DNA of 64,000 nucleotides from Pseudomonas helleri (GCF_009600315.1 NZ_WIWC01000009.1:82598-146597), one strand, 5' to 3'. Shown: positions 29,322 to 39,518, counted from the first letter of the stretch. Notes: a model not told the origin generated them from the sequence alone. Numbers and translations are program-made.

Positions 29322-31046
29322 ATGAATAGATCCTCCGCGTTGCTTCTCGCCCTCGTCCTTCTCAGTGGCTGCCAGGCTTTGGCCCCCGCGTCCCCGGATG
29401 ACTCGTCACCGGCTGAGGATGTTGCCTCCACCCCGGAAAAACCGGTGGTCTACGGCTCGTTCAGCGAAGACACGCTGTACAGCCTGCTGAGCGCAGAACT
29501 GGCCGGGCAACGTAATCGTCTGGACCTTGCACTCGACAACTACGTGACCCAGGCGATCAACACCCAGGATCCGGGCGTGTCCGAGCGCGCATTCCGAATT
29601 GCCGAGTACCTGGGCGCGGATCAGGCCGCACTCGATACCTCGCTGATCTGGGCCAGAAACGCACCGGACGATCTTGAAGCGCAGCGTGCTGCCGCCATTC
29701 AGTTGGCGCGCAATGGTCGTTACGACGATTCCATGGTGTACATGGAGAAAGTCCTGCAAGGTAAAGGCGATACCCACTTCGACTTCCTGGCCTTGTCAGC
29801 GCTGGAAACGGATGCGCAAACCCGTGCGGGTCTGCAAAAGAACTTTGATCGCCTGCTACTCAAGTACCCCGACAACAGCCAGTTGATTTTCGGCAAGGCA
29901 CTGCTGATGCAGCAGGACGGGGACGCTGAAGGTGCGTTGTCACTGCTGGAAAAAAATCCTCCACAGGACGGTGAGATCGCCCCGATTTTGCTGCGCGCAC
30001 GCGTGTTGCAAAGTCTCAACCGAGGCAATGAAGCACTGCCTCTGCTGAAGAAAACCGTTAACCAATACCCTGATGACAAGCGTTTGGGGCTGACTTATGC
30101 CCGCACATTGATCGAACAGAATCAATTTGCCGATGCAAAAGTGCAGTTTGCCAGCCTGCTGCAGCAATACCCGGAAGACGACGAACTGCGTTTTTCACTC
30201 GCGCTGCTCAGCCTGGAAGGAAAGAACTGGGACGAAGCCGAAGGCTATCTGGAAGACTTGATTGCACGCGACAGCCATGTCGATTCAGCCCACTTGAACC
30301 TCGGCCGTATCGCAGAAGAACGCAATGATCCGCAAGGCGCATTGATCGAATACGCACAGGTTGGCCCCGGCAACGACTATTTACCGGCGCAATTACGCCA
30401 GGCCGATATCTTGATCAGCAACGGCCGCGGTGCCGAAGCCACTAAAAAGCTTGCCGCCGCTCGTGATGCGCAGCCTGAATACGCCAGCCAGTTGTATCTG
30501 ATCGAGGCTGAAACCCTGGCTGCCAATAATCAGACGGATCGCGCCTGGGCAGTTCTGCAACAAGCCATCAAGCAAAACCCTGACGACCTGAGCCTGCTTT
30601 ACTCGCGCGCCATGCTGGCCGAGAAGCGCAACGATATTGCGCAAATGGAGCGTGATTTACGCGCCATCCTCCAGCGCGAGCCGGACAACGCGATGGCATT
30701 GAACGCGCTGGGCTACACGCTTTCGGACCGAACCACTCGGTATGACGAAGCCAAAGCGCTGATCCAGCAAGCTTATGATCTGAACCCGGACGACCCGGCC
30801 GTGCTCGACAGCCTTGGCTGGGTCAACTTCCGCCTGGGTAATTTGCCTGAAGCCGAGCGCCTGCTGCGCCAGGCCTTTGAACGCTTCCCCGATCAGGAAG
30901 TGGCAGCGCACTTGGGTGAAGTGTTGTGGGCCAGTGGCAAACAACGCGAAGCCAAAAAAATCTGGGCTACTTTTCTTAAAGAAAATCCTGACAGCCCTAT
31001 TCTGCGCAAAACCGTTTTGCGCCTGACCGGATCAGAGACTCTTTAA
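29322..31046 (+). CDS. Tetratricopeptide-repeat outer-membrane lipoprotein upstream of lolB
   Basis: 574 residues from MNRSSALLLALVLLSGC, a lipoprotein signal with lipobox LSGC. The frame is open upstream to 29265 but the signal peptide fixes the start at ATG 29322. About a dozen TPR/Sel1-like helical repeats fill residues 60-560 (for example MALNALGYTLSDRTTRYDEA and LDSLGWVNFRLGNLPEAERL). TPR arrays scaffold other proteins; partners are unknown. It is 3 bases from lolB, which suggests a role in envelope or lipoprotein biogenesis. Confidence 0.9.
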   Translation: MNRSSALLLALVLLSGCQALAPASPDDSSPAEDVASTPEKPVVYGSFSEDTLYSLLSAELAGQRNRLDLALDNYVTQAINTQDPGVSERAFRIAEYLGADQAALDTSLIWARNAPDDLEAQRAAAIQLARNGRYDDSMVYMEKVLQGKGDTHFDFLALSALETDAQTRAGLQKNFDRLLLKYPDNSQLIFGKALLMQQDGDAEGALSLLEKNPPQDGEIAPILLRARVLQSLNRGNEALPLLKKTVNQYPDDKRLGLTYARTLIEQNQFADAKVQFASLLQQYPEDDELRFSLALLSLEGKNWDEAEGYLEDLIARDSHVDSAHLNLGRIAEERNDPQGALIEYAQVGPGNDYLPAQLRQADILISNGRGAEATKKLAAARDAQPEYASQLYLIEAETLAANNQTDRAWAVLQQAIKQNPDDLSLLYSRAMLAEKRNDIAQMERDLRAILQREPDNAMALNALGYTLSDRTTRYDEAKALIQQAYDLNPDDPAVLDSLGWVNFRLGNLPEAERLLRQAFERFPDQEVAAHLGEVLWASGKQREAKKIWATFLKENPDSPILRKTVLRLTGSETL

Positions 31047-31049
31047 CTC

Positions 31050-31676
31050 ATGTTTTTTCGTCATGTTCGCCACATCATCGCTTTCAGCCTCCTCGCGACA
31101 CTTGCTGGCTGTATGAGCCTGGGCTCCCATGAGTCAGTTGAAGGCCACGGGGATCAAGGCTTATGGTCACAACATAAACAGCAGCTGACGCAGCTCGACG
31201 GCTGGCAAATTAATGGCAAGGTCGGCATTCGCGCCCCTAAAGACTCAGGCAGCGCCACCTTGTTCTGGCTTCAACGTCAGGAATATTACGACATTCGCCT
31301 TTCCGGCCCACTTGGCCGCGGGGCCGCACGTTTAACCGGGCGCCCTGGAAATGCCAGCCTTGAAGTGGCCGGTCAAGGTCGCTTTGTGGCGGCAAGCCCC
31401 GAAGAATTGCTCGGTGAACAGCTGGGCTGGAGCCTGCCTGTTTCGCATTTGGTCTGGTGGGTACGCGGTTTGCCGGCACCTGACAGCAAAAGCCGGGTGT
31501 CACTCAACACCGACAGCCGCTTGGCCAATCTGGAACAGGACGGCTGGAAAATTGAATATTTGAGCTACGTCGAGCAAAACGGCTACTGGCTGCCGGAGCG
31601 GGTCAAACTGCATGGCCCGGATCTGGACGTAACCCTTGTCGTAAAAGATTGGCAACCCCGTCAGTTGGGACAATGA
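31050..31676 (+). CDS. lolB: Outer-membrane lipoprotein localisation protein LolB
   Basis: 208 residues with lipoprotein signal ending LATLAGC. Family pattern [21 protein letters not shown] then [20 protein letters not shown] barrel and WWVRGLPAP (about 131), the exposed loop needed to insert lipoproteins. LolB receives lipoproteins from LolA and places them in the outer membrane. It is directly upstream of ispE by one base, the conserved gamma-proteobacterial lolB-ispE-prs order. Confidence 0.95.
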   Translation: MFFRHVRHIIAFSLLATLAGCMSLGSHESVEGHGDQGLWSQHKQQLTQLDGWQINGKVGIRAPKDSGSATLFWLQRQEYYDIRLSGPLGRGAARLTGRPGNASLEVAGQGRFVAASPEELLGEQLGWSLPVSHLVWWVRGLPAPDSKSRVSLNTDSRLANLEQDGWKIEYLSYVEQNGYWLPERVKLHGPDLDVTLVVKDWQPRQLGQ

Positions 31677-31677
31677 C

Positions 31678-32553
31678 ATGCAAAAAGATGCACTGGTGCT
31701 GCCCTCCCCGGCAAAACTGAATTTGATGCTGCACATCCTGGGTCGTCGCGAAGATGGCTATCACCAGTTGGAAACCGTGTTTCAGTTTCTCGATTATGGT
31801 GATGAAATGACCTTTGCCGTGCGCGACGACGGCAAAATCTGCCTGCACACCCCATTTAAGGGAGTGCCTCACGATCAAAACCTGATCGTCAAAGCCGCAA
31901 AAAAACTGCAGTACCAATCGGGCTGCTCGCTGGGTATCGATATCCGGATTAAAAAAGTGCTGCCTATGGGCGGCGGCATCGGCGGTGGCAGCTCAAATGC
32001 TGCGACGACATTGCTGGGCCTTAATCACTTGTGGCAATTAAATTGGGATGAAAATCGCCTCGCCGCACTGGGCTTAACGCTAGGGGCTGACGTGCCGGTT
32101 TTCGTGAGGGGCCGCGCCGCCTTCGCTGAAGGTGTGGGCGACATCCTTTCGCCGGAATACCCCGAAGAGCCTTGGTACGTAGTGCTTAAGCCGCAAGTCT
32201 CTGTAAGCACAGCAGAAATTTTTTCACATCCGTTGTTGACACGTAACACTTTGCCCATTAAAGTGCGCCCCGTTCCCAAGGGAAACAGCCGAAACGACTG
32301 CGAAGCAGTGGTAACGGAGCTTTACCCAGATGTACGTAAGGCTTTGAATTTGCTAGGTAAATACACCGAAGCAAAATTAACTGGAACTGGAAGTTGTATA
32401 TTTGGGGCCTTCCCAAACGAAGCAAGTGCTGATAAAGTGCTGCACCTTCTAACAGAGCCCCTTACAGGGTTTGTAGCTAAAGGCAGTAACATTTCGATGT
32501 TGCACCGAACACTACAAAATCTGTCAAAGGAAACGGGTACACGGTACTCGTAG
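31678..32553 (+). CDS. ispE: 4-diphosphocytidyl-2-C-methyl-D-erythritol kinase
   Basis: 291 residues. GHMP kinase: the N-terminal [22 protein letters not shown] with catalytic Lys, and the ATP loop [18 protein letters not shown] (about 97-114). It phosphorylates CDP-methylerythritol in the MEP isoprenoid route. Its last third (32220-32550) has noticeably more AT and rarer codons than the first two thirds. It ends 10 bases before tRNA-Gln, so the tRNA may be processed from the lolB-ispE transcript. Confidence 0.96.
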   Translation: MQKDALVLPSPAKLNLMLHILGRREDGYHQLETVFQFLDYGDEMTFAVRDDGKICLHTPFKGVPHDQNLIVKAAKKLQYQSGCSLGIDIRIKKVLPMGGGIGGGSSNAATTLLGLNHLWQLNWDENRLAALGLTLGADVPVFVRGRAAFAEGVGDILSPEYPEEPWYVVLKPQVSVSTAEIFSHPLLTRNTLPIKVRPVPKGNSRNDCEAVVTELYPDVRKALNLLGKYTEAKLTGTGSCIFGAFPNEASADKVLHLLTEPLTGFVAKGSNISMLHRTLQNLSKETGTRYS

Positions 32554-32563
32554 CAACAGATAC

Positions 32564-32638
32564 AGGGGCGTCGCCAAGCGGTAAGGCAGCAGGTTTTGAT
32601 CCTGCCATGCGTTGGTTCGAATCCAGCCGCCCCTGCCA
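32564..32638 (+). tRNA. tRNA-Gln (anticodon TTG)
   Basis: 75 bases including encoded CCA. Acceptor stem AGGGGCG pairs with CGCCCCT; the anticodon stem GCAGG/CCTGC encloses loop TTTTGAT with TTG; the T-arm has GGTTCGAATCC. It lies between ispE and prs in the same direction, the usual Pseudomonas position. Confidence 0.97.
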
Positions 32639-32683
32639 TTTCTTATACTCATCCAGGTTACCCTCAGCCTTCAGGTACTGCGC

Positions 32684-33625
32684 GTGTCCAAGATGATGGT
32701 CTTTACGGGGAACGCTAACCCCGATCTAGCTCGGCGTGTCGTACGTCAGCTGCATATCCCACTCGGTGACATTTCTGTCGGTAAGTTTTCCGACGGCGAG
32801 ATTACCGCTGAGATTAATGAAAATGTCCGCGGTAAAGACGTTTTCATCATTCAGCCGACTTGTGCTCCGACTAACGATAACCTGATGGAACTCGTCGTGA
32901 TGGCTGATGCCTTCCGCCGCTCCTCAGCGACTCGTATTACTGCTGTTATTCCTTACTTTGGTTATGCCCGTCAGGATCGCCGTCCGCGTTCCGCACGTGT
33001 AGCTATCAGCGCAAAAGTTGTTGCTGACATGCTTACCGTAGTCGGCATTGACCGTGTTCTCACGGTTGATTTGCATGCTGACCAAATTCAGGGTTTCTTC
33101 GATATTCCTGTAGATAACATCTATGGCTCCCCAGTTTTGGTGGATGACATCGAAGATCAGCGCTTTGAGAACCTTATGATTGTGTCTCCGGATATCGGCG
33201 GCGTCGTGCGTGCACGTGCTGTTGCCAAGTCCCTGGGCGTTGATCTGGGTATCATCGACAAACGCCGTGAGAAAGCCAATCACTCTGAAGTGATGCATAT
33301 CATCGGTGATGTCGAAGGGCGTACCTGCATTCTGGTTGATGACATGGTCGATACCGCCGGCACCCTGTGCCACGCGGCTAAAGCCTTGAAAGAGCATGGC
33401 GCTGCCAAAGTGTTCGCCTACTGCACACACCCTGTGCTGTCGGGTCGGGCAATCGAGAATATCGAAAATTCCATGCTGGATGAGCTGGTGGTGACTAACA
33501 CCATTCCGCTGTCCGCAGCCGCACAAGCCTGTTCGCGTATCCGTCAACTGGATATCGCACCGGTTGTGGCTGAAGCGGTTCGCCGCATCAGCAACGAAGA
33601 ATCGATCAGCGCGATGTTCCGATAA
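32684..33625 (+). CDS. prs: Ribose-phosphate pyrophosphokinase (PRPP synthetase)
   Basis: 313 residues from GTG 32684 ([18 protein letters not shown]). The upstream-open frame runs into the tRNA, so a start there is impossible; GTG at 32684 gives the family length. Conserved [16 protein letters not shown] (flexible ATP loop), [15 protein letters not shown] and the PRPP loop [16 protein letters not shown]. It makes PRPP used by hpt and upp elsewhere in the window. A strong terminator follows. Confidence 0.97.
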   Translation: MSKMMVFTGNANPDLARRVVRQLHIPLGDISVGKFSDGEITAEINENVRGKDVFIIQPTCAPTNDNLMELVVMADAFRRSSATRITAVIPYFGYARQDRRPRSARVAISAKVVADMLTVVGIDRVLTVDLHADQIQGFFDIPVDNIYGSPVLVDDIEDQRFENLMIVSPDIGGVVRARAVAKSLGVDLGIIDKRREKANHSEVMHIIGDVEGRTCILVDDMVDTAGTLCHAAKALKEHGAAKVFAYCTHPVLSGRAIENIENSMLDELVVTNTIPLSAAAQACSRIRQLDIAPVVAEAVRRISNEESISAMFR

Positions 33626-33662
33626 GGGCCCTGCCCTTCTCTGACATCCGTTGACGAAAAGT

Positions 33663-33699
33663 GCCCCGCCCCAACAGCCTGTTGGGGCGGGGCTTTTTT
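33663..33699 (+). terminator. Rho-independent terminator after prs
   Basis: Stem GCCCCGCCCCAACAG with its complement around loop CCT and a run of six T. The stem is long and GC-rich; a strong terminator for the lolB-ispE-tRNA-prs unit. Confidence 0.93.
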
Positions 33700-33764
33700 G
33701 CCCATGCCGTCCATAGCGCTGGTCGCAAACGCTAGGGCGGATGTGGATATTTTGGAGATACAAC

Positions 33765-34355
33765 ATGAACGATTTTACTCTGAATGCTGAAGTGCGTTCC
33801 GACCTGGGGAAAGGTGCGAGCCGCCGCCTGCGTCGTCTCGCAAGCCTGGTTCCAGCTGTAGTTTACGGTGGCGACAAAGCCCCTGAATCCATCAGCATGC
33901 TGGCTAAAGAAGTTGCCAAACTGCTCGAAAACGAAGCTGCTTACAGCCACGTTATCGAACTGACCGTTGGCGGCGTTAAGCAAAACGTGATCATCAAAGC
34001 TCTGCAACGTCACCCGGCTAAAGGCCACGTGATGCACGCTGACTTCGTACGCGTTGTTGCTGGTCAAAAGCTGACTGCAATCGTACCGGTTCACTTCATC
34101 GGTGAAGCGGCTCCGATCAAGAAAGGCGGCGAGATCTCGCACGTTGTTGCGGAAATCGAAGTTTCCTGCCTGCCAAAAGACCTGCCTGAATTCATCGAAG
34201 TTGACCTGGCTAACGCCGAAGTCGGCTCGATCATTCACCTGTCGGACATCACCGCTCCTAAAGGCGTTGAGTTCGTAGCTCTGGCACACGGTAACGACCT
34301 GGCAGTAGCCAACGTTCACGCTCCACGTGTTGCACCAGAAGCAGAAGCTGAGTAA
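33765..34355 (+). CDS. rplY: 50S ribosomal protein L25/general stress protein Ctc
   Basis: 196 residues from [30 protein letters not shown] upstream of ATG 33765 supports this start. N-terminal L25 domain (about 1-95) binds 5S rRNA; the C-terminal TL5/Ctc beta domain (about 100-185) makes it the long form. Codon use is strongly biased, as expected for a ribosomal protein. It is followed by a structured 166-base gap and then pth. Confidence 0.97.
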   Translation: MNDFTLNAEVRSDLGKGASRRLRRLASLVPAVVYGGDKAPESISMLAKEVAKLLENEAAYSHVIELTVGGVKQNVIIKALQRHPAKGHVMHADFVRVVAGQKLTAIVPVHFIGEAAPIKKGGEISHVVAEIEVSCLPKDLPEFIEVDLANAEVGSIIHLSDITAPKGVEFVALAHGNDLAVANVHAPRVAPEAEAE

Positions 34356-34384
34356 TTCATTACTCTGTCTTTGGAGTCTTGAGA

Positions 34385-34492
34385 AACATCGCGAGCTAAC
34401 ACGCAGCGAGTAAAGCGGACAAGATCGCGAAGTTTACTCATGTAAACCCGTTTTTTTGTCCGTTTTCGCCGCTAACCGTTAGCGGCGATGTT
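34385..34492 (+). other. Nested inverted repeats between rplY and pth; candidate structured RNA
   Basis: Outer arms: AACATCGCGAGCTAAC at 34385-34400 pairs with GTTAGCGGCGATGTT at 34478-34492 (one bulge). Middle arms: CGGACAA 34416-34422 with TTGTCCG 34456-34462. Inner hairpin: GTTTAC-TCAT-GTAAAC 34432-34447. A competing hairpin, CGCCGCTAACCGTTAGCGGCG at 34467-34487, uses part of the outer right arm. Two alternative folds are thus possible just before pth. Confidence 0.6.
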
Positions 34493-34521
34493 ATCCACAA
34501 CTCCATAGAAGGGCCCTTGTC

Positions 34522-35106
34522 GTGACCGCCATAAAACTGATCGTTGGCCTGGGAAATCCAGGCACCGAATACGAACAGACCCGGCATAACGCAGGGGCCC
34601 TTTTTGTTGAGCGTCTCGCGGCAGCCAATGGGGTTAACCTCGTTGCCGACCGTAAATATTTTGGCCTGACCGGGCGCTTCAGTCACCAGGGTCAGGATGT
34701 TCGTCTGTTGATTCCCACCACCTATATGAACCGAAGCGGCCAGGCCGTTGCGGCGCTTGCCGGCTTCTACCGTATTGCGCCTGAATCCATATTGGTGGCC
34801 CACGACGAACTCGACCTGCCACCGGGTGTTGCCAAGCTCAAGCTGGGCGGCGGCCATGGCGGTCATAACGGGTTGCGCGACATCATTGCACAACTGGGAA
34901 ACAACAATAATTTCTACCGTCTGCGGCTCGGCATTGGCCACCCAGGCGTCGCCAGCATGGTGTCCAACTTTGTTCTGGGTCGTGCGCCTCGCGCCGAGCA
35001 GGAAAAACTGGACGCCAGCATCGATTTTGCCCTCGGCGTGCTGCCGGATATCCTCGCCGGGGAATGGAACCGTGCGATGAAAAACCTGCACAGCCAGAAG
35101 GCCTGA
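34522..35106 (+). CDS. pth: Peptidyl-tRNA hydrolase
   Basis: 194 residues from GTG 34522 ([23 protein letters not shown]). The catalytic His is in TRHNAG (about 23); MNRSGQAV and [20 protein letters not shown] follow. It releases tRNA from stalled peptidyl-tRNA and is essential. No earlier start fits; the spacing of GGGCCC upstream gives a weak RBS. 23 bases before ychF. Confidence 0.96.
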   Translation: MTAIKLIVGLGNPGTEYEQTRHNAGALFVERLAAANGVNLVADRKYFGLTGRFSHQGQDVRLLIPTTYMNRSGQAVAALAGFYRIAPESILVAHDELDLPPGVAKLKLGGGHGGHNGLRDIIAQLGNNNNFYRLRLGIGHPGVASMVSNFVLGRAPRAEQEKLDASIDFALGVLPDILAGEWNRAMKNLHSQKA

Positions 35107-35129
35107 CTCTACTCCTCGGGGAAAACACC

Positions 35130-36230
35130 ATGGGATTCAATTGCGGCATCGTCGGCCTGCCTAACGTCGGCAAGTCCACCCTGTTCAACGCCCTGACCAA
35201 ATCCGGTATTGCGGCTGAGAACTTCCCCTTCTGCACGATCGAACCGAACACCGGTATCGTGCCGATGCCCGATCCACGTCTGGACGCGCTGGCTGCCATC
35301 GTTAAGCCTCAGCGCGTGTTGCCGACCACCATGGAGTTCGTCGACATTGCTGGCCTGGTGGCTGGCGCGTCGAAAGGCGAAGGCCTGGGCAACAAGTTCC
35401 TGGCCAACATCCGCGAAACCGACGCCATCGCTCACGTGGTTCGCTGCTTTGAAGATGAAAACGTGATTCACGTTTCCAACAGCGTTGACCCGAAACGCGA
35501 CATCGAAATTATCGACCTTGAGCTGATCTTCGCCGACCTCGACAGCTGCGAAAAGCAACTGCAAAAGGTTGCGCGTAACGCCAAAGGCGGTGACAAGGAA
35601 GCCGTCGCGCAAAAAGCGCTGCTGGAACAGCTGATTGCCCACTTCACCCTGGGCAAGCCGGCACGCAGCCTGATCAAGAACATGGACGCCGATGAGAAGC
35701 AAATCATCAAAGGCTTCCACTTGTTGACCACCAAGCCGGTGATGTACATCGCCAACGTGGCGGAAGACGGTTTCGAAAACAACCCGCTGCTCGATGTCGT
35801 GATGGCCATTGCCGAAGAAGAAGGCGCCATCGTGGTACCGGTGTGCAACAAGATCGAAGCGGAAATCGCCGAGCTGGATGACGGTGAAGAAAAAGACATG
35901 TTCCTTGAGGCGCTGGGCCTTGAAGAGCCGGGTCTGAACCGCGTGATTCGTGCCGGTTACGAAATGCTCGATCTGCAAACCTACTTCACCGCTGGCGTTC
36001 AAGAAGTTCGCGCCTGGACCGTAAAAGTAGGGGCGACAGCGCCACAAGCAGCCGGTGTGATCCACACCGACTTCGAAAAAGGCTTTATCCGCGCCGAAGT
36101 GATCGGCTACGACGACTTCATCAAGTACAACGGTGAAGCAGGCGCGAAAGAAGCAGGCAAATGGCGTCTCGAAGGCAAGGACTACATCGTTAAAGACGGT
36201 GACGTTCTGCACTTCCGCTTCAACGTGTAA
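35130..36230 (+). CDS. ychF: Redox-regulated ATPase YchF (OLA1 family)
   Basis: 366 residues from [22 protein letters not shown] (P-loop). The G2/G3 region [20 protein letters not shown] and the N-x-x-E in place of NKxD ([14 protein letters not shown]) mark the ATP-preferring OLA1/YchF clade; a C-terminal TGS domain ends DVLHFRFNV. YchF binds ribosomes and represses stress responses. In operon with pth; terminator at 36251 follows. Confidence 0.97.
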   Translation: MGFNCGIVGLPNVGKSTLFNALTKSGIAAENFPFCTIEPNTGIVPMPDPRLDALAAIVKPQRVLPTTMEFVDIAGLVAGASKGEGLGNKFLANIRETDAIAHVVRCFEDENVIHVSNSVDPKRDIEIIDLELIFADLDSCEKQLQKVARNAKGGDKEAVAQKALLEQLIAHFTLGKPARSLIKNMDADEKQIIKGFHLLTTKPVMYIANVAEDGFENNPLLDVVMAIAEEEGAIVVPVCNKIEAEIAELDDGEEKDMFLEALGLEEPGLNRVIRAGYEMLDLQTYFTAGVQEVRAWTVKVGATAPQAAGVIHTDFEKGFIRAEVIGYDDFIKYNGEAGAKEAGKWRLEGKDYIVKDGDVLHFRFNV

Positions 36231-36250
36231 GCCATCACACGTTTAAAAAA

Positions 36251-36274
36251 CCGCGCTCAGGCGCGGTTTTTTTT
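36251..36274 (+). terminator. Rho-independent terminator after ychF
   Basis: Hairpin CCGCGC-TCAG-GCGCGG at 36251-36266 followed by eight T. It ends the rplY/pth/ychF transcript. Confidence 0.92.
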
Positions 36275-36366
36275 GGTCTTTCATTTGATGCGCCTGCGCA
36301 AGCGCACTCTGAAGCTGGTGCAAGGTCTATGGTTACTACCATCTCAACTTAAGATCGGGAGTTTGA

Positions 36367-37443
36367 ATGATCCCCCGCGCCAACTTCCTGCGTCGTTATG
36401 TCGATTCCCTGACCGAGAAAATCCTGACCCGCTGGTCTTCAGGCTGGCGGGACGCCTTGGCCAGCGCCATCGCTGCGGCGCTGGCATGGATTCTTGCCTA
36501 CCACTTCTTCGGACACACACACCCGGTGTTCGCCGCCATCAGCGCCGTGGTGTGCCTGGCACCGGGCCTGCCCAGTCATGGCAAGCAAGCCGTAGGGCTG
36601 ATGGTGGGCGTGGCCACAGGGATTCTTGTGGGGGATGCGGCCTTATTACTGCCGGATGGATACCCGCTGCTGCGGATCGGCTTTGCCACCTTCTCTGCCA
36701 TCTCCATTGCCGCTCTGTACGGTCTGGGGGCCGTGGTGCCGATTCAGGCTGGGGTTTCAGCGGTGTTGATGCTTGCCGTGGGCCCTGAGACGGCTGGCGT
36801 GGTGCGGATGCTCGACGTGCTGGTCGGCGCAGGCGTTGGATTGGTGTTCAGTCAGGTGTTGCTCACGCCCAACCCGATCGGAATTATTGACACGTCAGCC
36901 AAGGAGCTGCTTGAAAAGCTCGCGCGCGGTTTCAGCAAATGCCAGCAAGCCCTTGAAGAAAACGATGCCGAGAAAGCCAAAAGTGCCGTGCTGATGTTCT
37001 CTACCGCCCATGACAGTCTGATAACGCTGGAGAACGGTATCAGCAACGCCCGCAATACCGCGCGCTGGACGCTGCGCGGTCGGTTTGTATCCAGAGAAGT
37101 CAAAGACATCGCAAACCGCTATGAGCGCCATGCGGTGCGTTTGTACGCCAGCTCCCTGCTCTTCTCAGAGGCGTTTGCCGATGCATTGCGCAAGGAGCAA
37201 GGCTCGCCCCCGGCGTCATTGCATGAACGACTGGCCAATGTCGCCAGAGGCTGTGCTGCCATTGCCAATGACAGTGACAATGAGAAACCAATGCTGCTGC
37301 CCGTGGAGCCCAGTCAGATAGAAGATGCCGTGTCCGCACCCTGGCAGCTGTGCCTGCAACACATGACTACGGTTGAAAGTGCCTTGGTGACGTTCGGCTT
37401 TACCACCCATAACGACGCCAGGAAAAACGCAGAACAGCCCTGA
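36367..37443 (+). CDS. FUSC/aromatic acid exporter family membrane protein
   Basis: 358 residues. N-terminal about 25-160 holds five to six helices including RDALASAIAAALAWILAYHFFG and HPVFAAISAVVCLAPG, the FUSC/ArAE signature (the P-FAA-ISAVV motif). The C-terminal about 170-350 is soluble and helical. Similar proteins export aromatic carboxylates; the substrate here is unknown. A second long frame (36273-36788) overlaps it but has Arg/Cys-rich, non-protein-like composition. Confidence 0.82.
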   Translation: MIPRANFLRRYVDSLTEKILTRWSSGWRDALASAIAAALAWILAYHFFGHTHPVFAAISAVVCLAPGLPSHGKQAVGLMVGVATGILVGDAALLLPDGYPLLRIGFATFSAISIAALYGLGAVVPIQAGVSAVLMLAVGPETAGVVRMLDVLVGAGVGLVFSQVLLTPNPIGIIDTSAKELLEKLARGFSKCQQALEENDAEKAKSAVLMFSTAHDSLITLENGISNARNTARWTLRGRFVSREVKDIANRYERHAVRLYASSLLFSEAFADALRKEQGSPPASLHERLANVARGCAAIANDSDNEKPMLLPVEPSQIEDAVSAPWQLCLQHMTTVESALVTFGFTTHNDARKNAEQP

Positions 37444-37466
37444 ACCTCTGCCTGGATCCTCGACCT

Positions 37467-37551
37467 GTAGTCGCTGACGAAGGCTGCGATCGGGCGCGAA
37501 GCGATCGCTAAAAGGAACCTATCGCAGCCTTCGTTCCTCGTCAGCGACTAC
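37467..37551. repeat. REP-like inverted repeat, second member of family
   Basis: Left arm GTAGTCGCTGACGAAGGCTG at 37467-37486 pairs with 37525-37551 (CAGCC...GCGACTAC), with a seven-base insert (TTCCTCG region) in the right arm. The interior holds GCGCGAAGCGATCG, shared with the element at 3668-3804. It lies between the convergent FUSC and fsr genes. Confidence 0.8.
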
Positions 37552-37587
37552 GAAGATCCGCTATGCGGCGCATCATATACATCGCGG

Positions 37588-38805
37588 TCAAACCTTCTTG
37601 CTGCGTGGCAAAAGAATGGCCAGCACACCCAACAACGGCAGGTACGAGCACAGCTTATAGACGTATTCGATGCCATGAATATCAGCCAGATGGCCCAGCA
37701 ACGCAGCGCCGATACCGCCAAAGCCAAACATCAAACCGAAGAAAATCCCCGCAATCATCCCCACATTGCCCGGCACCAATTCTTGCGCATACACCACAAT
37801 CGCCGAGAACGCGGAGGCCAGAATAAAGCCGATGATCACGCTGAGCACACTGGTCCAGAACAGGTCGGCATAAGGCAGCAGCAACGTGAACGGCGCCACA
37901 CCCAGAATCGAAAACCAGATCACCGCTTTACGGCCGATGCGGTCGCCTATAGGGCCACCAAAGAAGGTGCCGGCCGCAACGGCCCCCAGAAACAGGAACA
38001 GATAGAGCTGCGAACTGGCAATCGACACATCGAATTTTTCAATCAGGAAGAAGGTGTAATAGCTGGTCAAACTGGCCATGTAGAAATACTTGGAAAACAC
38101 CAGCAACCCCAGCACCACCAAGGCACCCAGCACACGCTGTTTTGAAAGCCCATGAGTCGCCTGCTGACCGGCCTTGAGCTTGAACAGGTTCAAATGATTG
38201 CGGTACCAGCGACTGATCACATACAGCAGTCCGATGGCGAACAGGGCAAACAAGCCGAACCAGGCAACGTTGCCTTGACCAAACGGAATGATGATCGCCG
38301 CCGCCAGCAAGGGCCCGAACGCCGAACCGGCGTTGCCACCCACCTGAAAGGTCGATTGCGCCAACCCGTATCGGCCGCCCGATGCCAGACGTGCCACCCG
38401 GGACGCTTCGGGGTGAAAGGTTGAAGAGCCGACACCGACCAGCGCGGCAGCGAGCAGGATCAGCGGGAAGCTGCCCACTGCTGAAAGCATCAAGATCCCC
38501 ACCAATGTGCAGACCATGCCCGCAGGCAACAGCAACGGATTGGGATGGCGATCCGTGTAATAACCCACCCACGGCTGCAACAGCGAAGCGGTCATTTGAA
38601 ACGTCAGGGTGATCAGACCGATCTGGGTAAAGGTCAGATCGTATTTGGCTTTGAGCAAAGGATAGATCGACGGCAGTACTGCCTGGATCAAATCATTGAT
38701 CAAGTGTGCCAAGGCCACCGCGCCGATAATGCGCATGACCAGTGGGCTGGATTGAGGGGTGGGTGTGGCAGTTGTTGTTTTTGTATGTACGTTGCTAAGG
38801 GCCAT
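37588..38805 (-). CDS. fsr: MFS transporter, fosmidomycin resistance (Fsr) family
   Basis: 405 residues from MALSNVHTKTTTATPTPQ; the upstream extension to 38838 has no RBS advantage. 12 helices; HLINDLIQAVLPSIYPLLKAKYDL, VGYYTDRHPNPLLLPAGM and VGVGSSTFHPEASRVARLASGGRYGLAQS are hallmark Fsr segments. Fsr exports fosmidomycin, an inhibitor of the MEP pathway (the pathway of IspE in this window); the natural substrate is unknown. Confidence 0.9.
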   Translation of the reverse strand: MALSNVHTKTTTATPTPQSSPLVMRIIGAVALAHLINDLIQAVLPSIYPLLKAKYDLTFTQIGLITLTFQMTASLLQPWVGYYTDRHPNPLLLPAGMVCTLVGILMLSAVGSFPLILLAAALVGVGSSTFHPEASRVARLASGGRYGLAQSTFQVGGNAGSAFGPLLAAAIIIPFGQGNVAWFGLFALFAIGLLYVISRWYRNHLNLFKLKAGQQATHGLSKQRVLGALVVLGLLVFSKYFYMASLTSYYTFFLIEKFDVSIASSQLYLFLFLGAVAAGTFFGGPIGDRIGRKAVIWFSILGVAPFTLLLPYADLFWTSVLSVIIGFILASAFSAIVVYAQELVPGNVGMIAGIFFGLMFGFGGIGAALLGHLADIHGIEYVYKLCSYLPLLGVLAILLPRSKKV

Positions 38806-38977
38806 GGGAGTTTCCGGACAGCGGTTGAATGCACGCATGCAGGTGCGTCAATGTGCCATTTTTTTACGAGGCATTACCATCCGGACGCCTTAAAACCTTA
38901 AGCATTTGATAGAACAGAGAAAAGTTTCAGATATTTGCTTGACACATGTCCATTACGAGGGAATAATGCGCGCCATT

Positions 38978-39054
38978 GGCTACATAGCTCAGTTGGTTAG
39001 AGCATAGCATTCATAATGCTGGGGTCCGGGGTTCAAGTCCCTGTGTAGCCACCA
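38978..39054 (+). tRNA. tRNA-Met (anticodon CAT, elongator type)
   Basis: 77 bases with CCA. Acceptor GGCTACA/TGTAGCC, D-arm AGCTCAGTTGGTTAGAGC, anticodon stem AGCAT-TCATAAT-GCT with CAT, T-arm GGGGTTCAAGTCCC. It resembles elongator tRNA-Met (GGCTAC start) rather than initiator (C-A mismatch at the end) or the Ile CAT species. Confidence 0.9.
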
Positions 39055-39102
39055 AACACCGGTTTCACCACATCGCAAGATGAAATGAAACCAACGAGAA
39101 AG

Positions 39103-39124
39103 CCCGCCTAGTGCGGGTTTTTTT
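39103..39124 (+). terminator. Rho-independent terminator after tRNA-Met
   Basis: Stem CCCGC-CTAGT-GCGGG (39103-39117) then seven T. Immediately downstream of the tRNA. Confidence 0.9.
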
Positions 39125-39518
39125 GTGTCTGGTGCATTCATCCGGACTCACTACCTCCTCACGTCTCCCCTCTCTGAAGCCCTCACCCATTCTGAAAGGC
39201 AAGATCACATCGCTACGGCAAACCTTTCGCCAGTCTCTCCTTGTGAATAGATCTCGATAACGACGTCTTTAAGCGAGCGACAAAACTCTACCCCCTCCGT
39301 TTCAAACCTTGCACACGCTGATCCAATACTAAAACACTCAGGTTTTACCCTCTGTTCAGAGAGTGTTTTCCCTGCGCATTAAAAGAATTGGATTACAGAC
39401 ACAAATAAACAAGTCGTCCACAGTTCCGCCCCGAAGATCGCCACGCCTCACGATGCTGTCACCCCCAGGATTCAAACAAGCGTGGCACGTTGTTCATTCC
39501 GACGCTCAGGGAGTTGCG
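39125..39518. other. Gene-free stretch before the yjfK-like gene
   Basis: No convincing gene in about 390 bases. The yjfK frame is open back to 39363 without a good RBS or family match before ATG 39519. One weak inverted repeat is visible: AAAACACTC 39331-39339 with GAGTGTTTT 39361-39369. The promoter for the yjf cassette must lie here, but I cannot place it. Confidence 0.6.

Noticed and set aside
36273..36788. 171-codon frame overlapping the FUSC gene
   Set aside because: Arg/Cys/Gly-rich composition without family features; the overlapping FUSC frame has clear membrane motifs.
39331..39369. Hairpin AAAACACTC/GAGTGTTTT before yjfK
   Set aside because: Stem is short with a 21-base loop and no supporting element; too weak to call a regulator.
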